DNA of 64,000 nucleotides from positions 1 through 64,000 of the forward strand of contig JAFPBB010000073.1 of the NCBI GenBank assembly GCA_017390585.1, read 5' to 3'. A program made the position numbers and the translations under genes. This document shows, piece by piece, positions 34,851-45,514 of this stretch. Position 1 is the stretch's first letter; the number at the start of each line of letters is the position of its first letter. The notes under the pieces are model-generated. The model saw nothing but the letters and a program-made list of their open reading frames with translations. It had not been told where the DNA came from and searched no databases. Source of the DNA: Tidjanibacter sp. (GTDB taxonomy: Bacteria > Bacteroidota > Bacteroidia > Bacteroidales > Rikenellaceae).

Positions 34851-35543
34851 GTGCGAAAAACCATCGTCATACTCCTTGGAGGACTCCTCCTCGGCCTCAC
34901 CGCCTCCGCACAAGAGGTGGTGGAGAGTTCGGCTGTCGTGCCCACCGACGCCACAAATAGTGCCCAACATATTGCCGAGGCGCCCCAAAGTGCCCCCATC
35001 CAGCACCCTGCCGACTCGCTGGCTACCGCGGAGGCACAACCCCTCGTCTCGCAGCACTACATCCACTCCAGCGCACAAGAGGCCATTGAGAAATATCTCC
35101 GCCAGACCTCGCCCCGCAAGAGCTATCAGGGCTACCGCATCCGCATCTTTGCCAGCCACACCCAATCGGCACGCACCGACGCCGAGGCGGCTATGGCCCT
35201 CTTCAGCGAGCACTACTCCGTGCCCCTCTACTTTGCCTACGAAAACCCCTATTTTCTGGTCACTTGTGGCAACTGTCTCACTCAGGAGGAGGCCATAATG
35301 CTCCTCTCGAAGGTGAGAATCCACTTCCCCAAGGCCTTCATTGTGTCCACCGAGATTCCCGCAGAGCTCTTCACCACTCCGCCTGCACCTCCCGCTCCCG
35401 AGACAACCGAGGAGGGTGAGAGTGAGGTTAGTGAGGTTAAGGAGCTTAGGGAGAGTAGTGAAGGAGATGCAGGTGATGGGGCGGAGAGCCCAGCAGCGCA
35501 GCCCGAGGAGAGTGCCACTCCTCTCGCCACCCTCGAAGTCTAA
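34851..35543 (+). CDS. Exported SPOR-like domain protein (GTG start)
   Basis: A 230-residue protein read from the GTG at 34851, which gives a proper signal peptide (VRKTIVILLGGLLLGLTASAQ). The ATG-started upstream frame overlaps the previous gene and is unlikely. Residues about 85-165 resemble a SPOR-type fold (YQGYRIRIFASHTQSA, VPLYFAYENPYFLVTCGNC, IHFPKAFIVST), a domain that binds denuded peptidoglycan glycan. The last ~55 residues are Glu/Ser/Pro-rich and low complexity. No family name can be given with certainty. The operon with a LolC/E-like permease and a LEA-type lipoprotein supports an envelope role. Confidence 0.6.
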   Translation: MRKTIVILLGGLLLGLTASAQEVVESSAVVPTDATNSAQHIAEAPQSAPIQHPADSLATAEAQPLVSQHYIHSSAQEAIEKYLRQTSPRKSYQGYRIRIFASHTQSARTDAEAAMALFSEHYSVPLYFAYENPYFLVTCGNCLTQEEAIMLLSKVRIHFPKAFIVSTEIPAELFTTPPAPPAPETTEEGESEVSEVKELRESSEGDAGDGAESPAAQPEESATPLATLEV

Positions 35544-35605
35544 AGCAAGGCCCCAAGGAGATATCTCCGCTCCCTGAGAGGGGGCACGCCGATAGAATCC
35601 CACCA

Positions 35606-35650
35606 AAAAGAGTCGACCACCACCCTATGTGGGCAGTGGTCGACTCTTTT
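35606..35650. terminator. Bidirectional terminator
   Basis: AAAAGAGTCGACCAC (35606-35620) pairs perfectly with GTGGTCGACTCTTTT (35636-35650), between the SPOR-like gene and the leftward hemerythrin-LuxR gene. Confidence 0.8.
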
Positions 35651-35685
35651 CTATGCAGACACCTCTACGCGGGAGCGCAAGGCCT

Positions 35686-36651
35686 CTACTGTATCTTGAT
35701 GTCCTCGATGCTCACCAACTTATTCACAATGGCATAGATGGTTATGCCAGCCGGACTGTGGATCTGCAACTTGGAGGTGATATTGCGACGATGGGTGGTC
35801 ACCGTGTGGACCGAGAGGCACAATGCGTCGGCAATCTCCTTGCTGGTCATTCCCTTGGCAATGCAACCCACAATCTCCTTCTCGCGTTGGGAGAGTTGCT
35901 CCGAGCCACTCTCCTCCTCCTCGACACACTCCTCGCCATAGCCTGCGCCCTGCATCCGCAGAGCCTCCTCAACGCGCTTGACGGCAGGCACAAAAATCGC
36001 ATCCTCCACCAAGCAGTGATTGGCAATGTCGTTCTCGCAATTGATGATGTCGAACAACACCGAATGGAGCAAATCGCCGTTGCCCTCCTGGGGGTAGTAG
36101 CGCACGATAACTCCTTTCAACTCAGCAAGTTTGTCGGCCAAGCGCGAGTCGCGGTTGGTGTGTCGGGCGGCAAAGGTCTCAATGGTGTAGTCGCGGTTGA
36201 GGTAGCCCTTCATCAGCGACTCCACATAGGCAAAGACGGTGGAGTTCTCGTGGCGCATATGTCGCCTCACTTCGGCCACATAGTCGTCGTAGAACTTGAG
36301 AATCAGCAGCGCCACCTCGTCCTTGCCGGAGCAGTCGATGGCCTCGATGAGCTTGCGACGGATGGAGGGGAGATTGAACTCGAGAAACCAACTGTGGGCC
36401 CTCTTGAGATACTCCATAAGTTGCGCGAGCGAGATGTCGCCATCGTCGAACTTGTGGCCACTCGTGAAGTTGGCTACGGCCAAAAAAGTGGCCGTATCAA
36501 CCCCCCTCTCGCGGCAAATCTCCCCCACGGTCTTGTCGCCAAAACCGAGGGGAATGCCAAAGCGGCTCATCACGAAGAGGATGGCTCCGTTGTCGTTGAC
36601 AAGGGCACGCAACTTGTCGCCTTCGCCGTAGGGGGTTCTGTAGTGATGCAT
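35686..36651 (-). CDS. Hemerythrin-like/LuxR-type transcriptional regulator
   Basis: A 321-residue two-part protein. Residues ~30-64 (FGIPLGFGDKTVGEICRERG) look like the N-terminal part of iron-centre repair proteins. Residues ~80-232 look like a hemerythrin-type four-helix bundle: H86, H131, E135, H164, H212 and E216 match, in order and nearly in spacing, the six diiron ligands of E. coli YtfE (84, 129, 133, 160, 204, 208). After a Glu-rich linker (~240-252) comes a LuxR helix-turn-helix (~253-318: LSQREKEIVGCIAKGMTSKEIADAL). It should therefore be a DNA-binding sensor of oxygen, nitric oxide or iron state, cytoplasmic. The ATG lies two bases after the GH97 stop codon, so it is translationally coupled to the starch gene. 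Targets are unknown. Confidence 0.75.
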   Translation of the reverse strand: MHHYRTPYGEGDKLRALVNDNGAILFVMSRFGIPLGFGDKTVGEICRERGVDTATFLAVANFTSGHKFDDGDISLAQLMEYLKRAHSWFLEFNLPSIRRKLIEAIDCSGKDEVALLILKFYDDYVAEVRRHMRHENSTVFAYVESLMKGYLNRDYTIETFAARHTNRDSRLADKLAELKGVIVRYYPQEGNGDLLHSVLFDIINCENDIANHCLVEDAIFVPAVKRVEEALRMQGAGYGEECVEEEESGSEQLSQREKEIVGCIAKGMTSKEIADALCLSVHTVTTHRRNITSKLQIHSPAGITIYAIVNKLVSIEDIKIQ

Positions 36652-36653
36652 CG

Positions 36654-38801
<2,148 letters not shown>

Positions 38802-38845
38802 CTATTTGGTTTTTTGGTTTTATTCTCTGCGGGTCGGATGGGGAG

Positions 38846-38894
38846 TTGTACTCTACAAGAGTACAAATATAGCATTTTGAGTTGAAAGTTGAAA
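38846..38894 (-). promoter_or_regulatory. GH97 promoter with palindrome at the transcription start
   Basis: Minus-strand -7 box TATATTTG (38864-38871) with TTTC 19 bases upstream (38891-38894). A perfect palindrome TTGTACTCT-TGT-AGAGTACAA (38846-38866) begins in the TTG of the -7 box and covers the expected start of transcription. It could be an operator or a 5'-end hairpin. Confidence 0.55.
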
Positions 38895-38978
38895 CTCGGG
38901 CACCAAAATATTAGCCCCACTCCTCCCCCACCGAGTCGCATTCTGCTCGCTGTGGCCGCAGGGAGCAGGAGAGAAAAG

Positions 38979-39022
38979 GAGCGGGCTACTTGCCTACGTT
39001 GCCGTAAGCACGGAGCCCGCTC
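38979..39022 (-). terminator. Terminator of susC-susD-susE
   Basis: GAGCGGGCT (38979-38987) pairs with AGCCCGCTC (39014-39022), with an inner stem. The minus-strand sequence after it is CCTTTTCTCTCC. It separates the susCDE transcript from the GH97 promoter. Confidence 0.6.
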
Positions 39023-39067
39023 GGAGCAGTTGGGATGCACGGTGCACCCCACTATGTGTGGCTACTC

Positions 39068-40495
39068 TTATTTGATCGAACCAGCCTCGTTGTTGAAGTC
39101 GAGAGTGATGATCTGACCAGCGGTTACAGCAACAGCCTCCTGGTCGTTGCCACCTGCGCGGTAAACGATAGCGCCGTCATAGATGTTGAACTCCGAGTGC
39201 CACCAGTTGCCAGCGCCGTCGGCGGGAACATACATACGGAGGTTACCAGAAGCGTTAGCGGTGATGGTTGCGGTACCATCGGCGTTTACGGTGAAGGGAT
39301 ATGCACCCTCGTCCCAGCTGCCAAATGCGTCACCAATACCGTAGATAGCTGCGGGAGCTACCGAAACAGCGTCTGCATTGAGGTCAACGATGATGAGGTA
39401 GAGACCATCAGCCTCAACCATATTGTTGCCGGGAGTTACGAAACCGCTGTTGTTAGTCAGACCGCAGAAGTCACCGTTCCACTCGCGGAGTGCGCAGAAC
39501 TTGAACTCGGTGGTGGTGGTCATATAGCGAACAGCCCAGAACTTACCGGGAACGCTGTGAACGGGAACCATCGAAACAACGGTCGAAGCGTTCCAATCCC
39601 AGTTACCAAACTCGTTACCGATGATGTACATAGTCTCGGGCATAGTGCTCTCCTGGGTGCACTCAGCTGTGTAGGTGAAAGCCTCAGCAACAGCACCCGA
39701 AGCGGGTTTCCAAGTGAGGGTCAAGGTGTAGAGACCAGCAGCCTCAACAGCGAGGTTGTTCTGAGCAGCGTTGTGGAGTTTGCCGTCGGTCAAGCCCAAC
39801 GAAACCTCAGCTTTAACCAAGCCGTCAACGTCGAGGTTGATTTTCCAGCCGTGGCACGAAGCCCATTTGTACTCACCGTTCTTTGCAAGGTTCTGCTCGG
39901 TGAGGGTGTAGGTAACGCTACCGTCAGCATTAACGGTCTCAGCAGCCTCGGTGAAGCCCCAACCGTTCATACCACCACGAACGCCCCATTTTGCGCGCTG
40001 GATGATAATCTGGGGATACTCGAGATCGCCAACAGCGTTGTTGTCGAGTACGATGTGGTACATACCGGTCTCTTTAACCTGCATTGCGGGAGCACTCTCG
40101 CCGATGATCATCTCACCTGCAAGGATCTTCATATTGGGGTTGTCTGCGAAGTTTTTGCAGTTGGGGTCGCTCTCGTCGTAACCGTAGTTAACCTCCGACA
40201 AGGTAGCACCGTAGAAGATCTTGTTACCTGCCATATTCTCAACGAGCGAGAAATCCTTGTTGGCCTCGAGCCAAATGTACTTCTCGAACATACCCGCGCG
40301 GAGCGATTTGTCCACCTCGTTCGAACCAGCTGCCATCTGGTTAACAGCCAAGAACTCCTGGGTACCTACAGCGTCGCCGTAGATGTAGAAACCGTCGAAT
40401 ACGATGGGGCCGTTGGGCTCCTCGGGTTTGTCACCACAAGCGGTGAAACCTGCCATAAGTGCCATAGCACCAAGCAAATACAAAAGTTTTTTCAT
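39068..40495 (-). CDS. susE: SusE/SusF-type starch-binding outer membrane lipoprotein
   Basis: A 475-residue surface lipoprotein (cysteine C20 in GFTACGDKPEEP) that should hold starch at the cell surface for the SusCD complex. Three repeats of the SusE/F pattern are visible: GFYIYGDAVG (about 36-45), MYIIGNEFGNWDWN (about 290-303) and IYGIGDAFGSWDEGAYPF (about 385-402), each opening a starch-binding beta domain with aromatic residues. At 475 residues it is nearer SusF (485) than SusE (387) in length, and it is the only such gene here. It follows susD by 70 bases and ends at a terminator. Confidence 0.85.
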   Translation of the reverse strand: MKKLLYLLGAMALMAGFTACGDKPEEPNGPIVFDGFYIYGDAVGTQEFLAVNQMAAGSNEVDKSLRAGMFEKYIWLEANKDFSLVENMAGNKIFYGATLSEVNYGYDESDPNCKNFADNPNMKILAGEMIIGESAPAMQVKETGMYHIVLDNNAVGDLEYPQIIIQRAKWGVRGGMNGWGFTEAAETVNADGSVTYTLTEQNLAKNGEYKWASCHGWKINLDVDGLVKAEVSLGLTDGKLHNAAQNNLAVEAAGLYTLTLTWKPASGAVAEAFTYTAECTQESTMPETMYIIGNEFGNWDWNASTVVSMVPVHSVPGKFWAVRYMTTTTEFKFCALREWNGDFCGLTNNSGFVTPGNNMVEADGLYLIIVDLNADAVSVAPAAIYGIGDAFGSWDEGAYPFTVNADGTATITANASGNLRMYVPADGAGNWWHSEFNIYDGAIVYRAGGNDQEAVAVTAGQIITLDFNNEAGSIK

Positions 40496-40565
40496 AGTTT
40501 GATTTTTGTTGATTAAAAAAAGGTTTGTTGTATAAAAAGTGTGTTTGTGTCTCTTGTGTGGAAAA

Positions 40566-42326
40566 CTACTTCACATCCTGGTTGGTGTAGCCGGGGTTCT
40601 GTGTCCAGATGGGCTTACCAGCCTCGTCGCGGAGCGATTTCTCGAGCACCGAACGGGGGATGGGGAACCACTTGAGGTGGTCGGCCTTGTTGGTAACATA
40701 CTGGATGTTGCCATACTCGTTGTAGCGGATGAGGTCCCTACGACGTACCATCTCCCAAGTGAACTCCCTACCACGCTCGTCGAGGATACCCTGGAGAGTG
40801 GGAGTGGTCGAAGCCTCGGGATAGGCTGCCTTGAAGGCGTCTACCGAACCCATAGCACGTTTGAAGTAGGCGTCGAAGTCGCTCTTGCTCACGCCGTTGA
40901 TGCCGCTGGCACCTGCACCGCCTCGCAAGATGGCCTCCTCCTTCATCCAGAGCACGTCGGCATAGCGCATCAGGATGAAGTCGTTCTCGCAGTACTTGTA
41001 GGTACCGGTCTTATCGGGCTCCCATTTGTTCAGGCGGGCGCCGTCGAAGTTGTGTGCATTGTTGATGTTGGAGATCTCCGAGTGGATGATGGTGGGCTCA
41101 TCGTGGTCCTCATCGACATACATAGCCGAGGTGTCGCGGGCAGCAATCTGCTCTGCGGTGGCCGCTGCCTTGTAAACAGGACCAACAAACCAACCCCACT
41201 CCTGCTTGTCGCCGGTACCATTCCTCTTGCTCTCCTCGCCCACGCCGCGAACGTCGCTGGTGTTGTAGAGCTTCAGGAAGTCGGGACGTGCACAGAAGCC
41301 GTTCCAAGTGTCGAGCACCATACCGTAGGCCTGCTGAATGCCATAGTGGTGGGTGTTCATCACGATGCGGAGCTTGTTGCTCATCGACCACTGGCTACGC
41401 TCGTCGAAATCTGCCAAACCGTTGTCCACGATGCAGAGGATGTTCTCCTTGCTACCCTCGTTGAAGATCTTGAAGTTGTTGAAGTAGTTGTTCTCGATGG
41501 TGTAGCTACCCTTGTTGATAACCTCGTCGCAGCAGCGCACACAGTTGTCATAGAAGGAGCCCTGGAACTGGGCGGGTCGCTCCACGGTCTGGAAGATGTT
41601 GTCGAGGGTACAGCCATACGACTCGGCGTTGAGATAGAGACGCGCGAGGAGTGCGTAGGCGAAGCCCTGAGTGGTGCGGCCATAGTTGGCAGCGCGGTTC
41701 GAATCGTCAACAACAGCCATATTGGGGGCGTTGCGCTCGAGCACAGCCACGAGCTGCGACCAAGTCTCCCAAGGCTGGTTCATAGGACCAACCACCTCCT
41801 CATATTTCTCGGTGTAGGGGATGCGGCCAAAGCACTCAAAGAGCAGGTAGAAGTAGTAGCTACGCAACACCTCAACCTCACCCACATACTGTGCATAGAG
41901 CTCGGGGGTCATATTATCCTTACCCAACTCGAGGGTCTGGAGCACGCGGTTACACGAAACAGCACCCGAGATGGTGGAGTTCCACACGTTCTTGATGGCG
42001 TCGCCACGGAAGTCCCAGGTGTGGGTGTTCTGTTTGAGCCAATAGCCACCGTCGTTCCAGTCGTTACCGCCGTTGCGGGGTACGCAGATACCCTCGTCGG
42101 ACACGATGGTGGTGAGGCCCCAATAGCCCCAGTGGTCGTGGATCCACTTGAGGTCGGCATAGCACTGGCCTACCAGCAGAATGACGTTCTGCTCGTCCTG
42201 TACCATCTCATCCACAGTGGGGTTGCCATAGTTCTCCTCGTCGAGCAGACCATCGAAGTTGCTACACGACGACATCGAACCAATCATAGTGGCAGCAGCT
42301 GCCAACATTAAAAGATATTTTTTCAT
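40566..42326 (-). CDS. susD: SusD/RagB-family starch-binding lipoprotein
   Basis: SusD forms the lid on the SusC channel and captures starch helices. The 586-residue product has a lipoprotein signal (MIGSMSSC, C21 from the start at 42326), TPR-type helices in the N-terminal half (VEVLRSYYFYLLFECFGRIPY) and the RagB/SusD C-terminal block (EEAILRGGAGASG, RGREFTWEMVRRRDLIRYNEYG, PRSVLEKS). The start is taken at MKKYLLML. It lies 18 bases after susC, so it is co-transcribed. Confidence 0.94.
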   Translation of the reverse strand: MKKYLLMLAAAATMIGSMSSCSNFDGLLDEENYGNPTVDEMVQDEQNVILLVGQCYADLKWIHDHWGYWGLTTIVSDEGICVPRNGGNDWNDGGYWLKQNTHTWDFRGDAIKNVWNSTISGAVSCNRVLQTLELGKDNMTPELYAQYVGEVEVLRSYYFYLLFECFGRIPYTEKYEEVVGPMNQPWETWSQLVAVLERNAPNMAVVDDSNRAANYGRTTQGFAYALLARLYLNAESYGCTLDNIFQTVERPAQFQGSFYDNCVRCCDEVINKGSYTIENNYFNNFKIFNEGSKENILCIVDNGLADFDERSQWSMSNKLRIVMNTHHYGIQQAYGMVLDTWNGFCARPDFLKLYNTSDVRGVGEESKRNGTGDKQEWGWFVGPVYKAAATAEQIAARDTSAMYVDEDHDEPTIIHSEISNINNAHNFDGARLNKWEPDKTGTYKYCENDFILMRYADVLWMKEEAILRGGAGASGINGVSKSDFDAYFKRAMGSVDAFKAAYPEASTTPTLQGILDERGREFTWEMVRRRDLIRYNEYGNIQYVTNKADHLKWFPIPRSVLEKSLRDEAGKPIWTQNPGYTNQDVK

Positions 42327-42344
42327 AATTCGCAGCATTTACAA

Positions 42345-45335
42345 TTAGTTAAAAGAAAGGTTGAGACCGAAGAGTACGGTTGCCACGGTGGGATAGAAGT
42401 CGCAGTAGTCGATACCTGCACTCCACACGCTGTTGGTGTCCACCTCGGGATCCAAACCGCTATACTTGGTGATGGTCAGAAGGTTCTGGGCGGTAACATA
42501 CACGCGGAGGCTCTTCACAGCTGCATCGTTGGGCAACCTGTGAGTGTAGCCAATGGTCACGTTGTCGAGTTTGATGTAGGAACCATCCTCGAGGTAGTAG
42601 TCCGAGAAGTTGGCCTTGTTGGTGTAGGTCACGTTGGTGCCGTTCACATCCTTCATAAAGAGGTTGTCGGCCTGGGTGGGACGGGGACCGTAGGCCCAGC
42701 GGGTGAGGTTGAGCACGTCGTTGCCATAGACACCACGGAAGAAGATGGTGGCATCGAAGTTCTTGTAGCGGAACGAGTTGTTCCAACCGAAGGTGAACAG
42801 AGGCTGTGCGTTGCCAATAACCTGACGGTAGGCATCAACTGCGGTTGCGTCGTCGCAGTAGCCACCTGCGGGGGTCCTATAAATCCACCTGCCGGTCTCG
42901 TCGATTTGGTAGAACTTGAGGCCATAGAAGGCGCCCACGCTCTCACCCTCGATGAGGATCTGGGTGTTGGTGTTCATAATACCGTTCTCACCCACGCCAC
43001 CCGAAGTGGTCTCCTTGTAGTTGAAGCCCTTGCTGGGGTCGGAGAGTTTGGTGAGGTAGTTGCGGTTGAAGGAGATGGTGGGGGTGGTAGTCCACGAGAA
43101 GTCGCGGCCACGGATCACCTCGGCATTCAGCACGAGCTCCACACCGAAGCTATCCATCTGACCTGCGTTGGCAAGCAGAGTGGGATACTGATAGGGAGGA
43201 GTGGGAACCTCGTAGTCCCAGAGCAGGTCGCGGGTCTGACGGTAGTAGACATCCAAGCTACCATAGAAGCGGTTGTCGGAAATAGCGTAGTCCAAACCGA
43301 GGTTGTACTCGTGTTTCTTCTCCCACCTCAGGTCGGGGTTGACATTCTGGCTCACGCCATAGGTGTAGACATATGCACCGTTGTACCAGAAGGTACCGCC
43401 ATTGGAGAGCATAGCCACCGAGCGGAGGTCGCTGGCGAGGTTGTTACCGGTAACACCCCAACCCAGACGGAGTTTGAGGTCGTTGATCTGGTCGTTACCC
43501 ATCATAAACTCCTCCTCGTTGATGCGCCAACCAAACGAAAGGGCGGGGAACCAACCCCACTTGTTGTTGGCACCAAAGCGGCTCGAACCCTCACGACGGA
43601 TAGATGCCGACACGAGGTATTTGCCATCGAACGAGTAGTTCACACGACCGAAGGCTGCAGCCAAGGTGTTGGAGTTGCGGTAGGAGCCCACGTTGAGGTA
43701 GGTCTTCTCGGCGTCGCCGTTACCGATCTGGTAGTATTTCATACCGGGGGTGGGGAAGCCCTTGTTCGAAGCGTTCATACCATCGTAGAGGAAGTGCTGG
43801 TAGGAGACACCGGCCACAGCGGTAACGCTGTGCGAGCCCGACGACCAAGCGTAGTCGAGGGTTGCCTCATAGAGCTCATTGCGGCTCGAATCGGTGCTAC
43901 GACCAGCCTTGCCCGAGCCCTCGATGTCGGTGTTGATCACACCATTGTACCAATAGGAAGCGTTGTCGCCATCCTCCATAGCAGCAAAAGCGCTCAGCTT
44001 GAGGCCGTCGAACAGACGGAGCGAAGCCTTCACCGAGCCACGGAAGAAGTTGCCATCCTGGTAGCTCTCCTTGTTGGTCATATTCTCCACGGGGTTGGTC
44101 AAACCTGTACCCTGGGGGAGGTAGAAGCCATTCTCCTGGGTCTCATCGTAGATGGGATAGGTGGGGTTGAGGATAGCAGCCTGCTTGAAGTCGCCGGTGA
44201 AGTAGTCGTTGCGGTACTGCATATAGGAGAGGTCGTACTGCAACTCGAGGCGGCCATTGAGGGCCTTCTGCGAAGCGGCAATCTTGGCCATCAACTCGTT
44301 GCGGTTGGAGGTCTGGGCGATACCCTGTGCATCCTTGTAGGCCACCGAAGCGCGGTAGTTGAAGTTGCTTGCCGAGCCGGAGATGGCAACATTGTGGTGC
44401 TGGGTCATAGCCACGTCACGGGTGAGTGCGTCCATCCAGTCGGTGAGCTCATACTCGCCATTTTCGTTCTTGATGAGGGTGGGTTTGATGAGGCCGCCGG
44501 TGGTCTCCTCGAGTTTCACAAACTCCTCGGGGGTAGCCATACCCATATCGCCGTTGCGTACCGAAGCCGACATATAGCCCGAGTACTCAACCATAGTCTG
44601 AGCCTCTTTCGAGAAGTTCTCGCCGCGCTTGGTGGTGATGATAATCACACCGTTGGTACCACGGGTACCATAGATAGCAGCAGCCGAACCATCCTTGAGG
44701 ACGTCCATAGATGCGATCTCGTCGTTGGAGATATTGTCGATGTTGCTCACGGGCACACCGTCGACAATGAACAGGGGCGAGGTACCCGCACCCTTATCGA
44801 GGGTGGAGAAACCACGAATCTGCATACTGTAGCCGGTGCTGGTGGGGTCGCTGGAGGTCTTGATGATGTTCAGACCTGCAACCTTACCCTGGAGAAGACC
44901 GATGGGGTTGGTCTTCACGCCCTGGTTGAAATCCTCCGATTTGATGGAGGCAACCGAGCCGGTAACCTCTTTTTTCTTCTGCGAGCCGTAACCCACCATC
45001 ACAATCTCCTCAATCTGCTCGGCGCTCTGCTCGAGAGTGAAGGTGATGTTGGTGCGGCCTGCAACAGGCTCATACACGTCGGTGTAGCCAACGTAGCTAA
45101 CCCACAGGGTGGAATTGGGATTAACCTTAATGGAGTACGAGCCATCCACACCGGAGATAGTCACAACGTTTGTCTCAACCTCGACAATCGTTGCACCGAT
45201 GATGGCCTCGCCTTCAGCATTTTTCACAGTACCGGAAACTGTGGTAACCTTCTGTGCGAACACAGCCGAGGTAGCCATAATCAGAACCGCCACCGAAAGA
45301 AGTGCCTTTCTAAAACCAAGTAACTGTTTTAACAT
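42345..45335 (-). CDS. susC: SusC-family TonB-linked outer membrane transporter
   Basis: A 996-residue outer membrane beta barrel that imports malto-oligosaccharides with energy from TonB. It has a signal peptide (1-28), a carboxypeptidase-regulatory-like domain (about 33-110, VSGTVKNAEGEAIIGATI), the IEEIVMVGYG segment that precedes the plug, a plug domain (about 120-240 with GYSMQIRGFST and IYGTRGTNGVIIITTKRG) and a long barrel ending in VLFGLNLSFN. Length is typical. Its promoter carries a palindrome over the transcription start. susD follows directly. Confidence 0.95.
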   Translation of the reverse strand: MLKQLLGFRKALLSVAVLIMATSAVFAQKVTTVSGTVKNAEGEAIIGATIVEVETNVVTISGVDGSYSIKVNPNSTLWVSYVGYTDVYEPVAGRTNITFTLEQSAEQIEEIVMVGYGSQKKKEVTGSVASIKSEDFNQGVKTNPIGLLQGKVAGLNIIKTSSDPTSTGYSMQIRGFSTLDKGAGTSPLFIVDGVPVSNIDNISNDEIASMDVLKDGSAAAIYGTRGTNGVIIITTKRGENFSKEAQTMVEYSGYMSASVRNGDMGMATPEEFVKLEETTGGLIKPTLIKNENGEYELTDWMDALTRDVAMTQHHNVAISGSASNFNYRASVAYKDAQGIAQTSNRNELMAKIAASQKALNGRLELQYDLSYMQYRNDYFTGDFKQAAILNPTYPIYDETQENGFYLPQGTGLTNPVENMTNKESYQDGNFFRGSVKASLRLFDGLKLSAFAAMEDGDNASYWYNGVINTDIEGSGKAGRSTDSSRNELYEATLDYAWSSGSHSVTAVAGVSYQHFLYDGMNASNKGFPTPGMKYYQIGNGDAEKTYLNVGSYRNSNTLAAAFGRVNYSFDGKYLVSASIRREGSSRFGANNKWGWFPALSFGWRINEEEFMMGNDQINDLKLRLGWGVTGNNLASDLRSVAMLSNGGTFWYNGAYVYTYGVSQNVNPDLRWEKKHEYNLGLDYAISDNRFYGSLDVYYRQTRDLLWDYEVPTPPYQYPTLLANAGQMDSFGVELVLNAEVIRGRDFSWTTTPTISFNRNYLTKLSDPSKGFNYKETTSGGVGENGIMNTNTQILIEGESVGAFYGLKFYQIDETGRWIYRTPAGGYCDDATAVDAYRQVIGNAQPLFTFGWNNSFRYKNFDATIFFRGVYGNDVLNLTRWAYGPRPTQADNLFMKDVNGTNVTYTNKANFSDYYLEDGSYIKLDNVTIGYTHRLPNDAAVKSLRVYVTAQNLLTITKYSGLDPEVDTNSVWSAGIDYCDFYPTVATVLFGLNLSFN

Positions 45336-45381
45336 AAGCGATTAATTGTTATTTATTAAGTAGTTTCGTTGTTGCCTTATC

Positions 45382-45407
45382 TTTTGCCAATGCGATTGGC
45401 AAAAATA
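45382..45407 (-). promoter_or_regulatory. susC promoter with palindrome at the transcription start
   Basis: Minus-strand -7 box TATTTTTG (45400-45407). A perfect 10-bp palindrome with spacer, TTTTGCCAAT-CGC-ATTGGCAAAA (45382-45404), begins inside the -7 box and covers the expected start. More TTTGCC half-sites lie at about 45433-45450. It resembles an operator; the binding protein is unknown. Confidence 0.55.
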
Positions 45408-45464
45408 ATATTTATTTAATACATAGGTATCAATTTGCCATTTTTTTGCCGAATTTGGGAGATG

Positions 45465-45492
45465 AACCACCCGTTTTTGCCGACGGGTGGTT
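45465..45492 (-). terminator. Hairpin after malQ
   Basis: AACCACCCGT (45465-45474) pairs perfectly with ACGGGTGGTT (45483-45492). There is no clear T run on the minus strand, so its strength as terminator is uncertain, but it separates malQ from the susC promoter. Confidence 0.5.
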
Positions 45493-45514
45493 TGTCCCAT
45501 TCCCTTTTTGCGGC

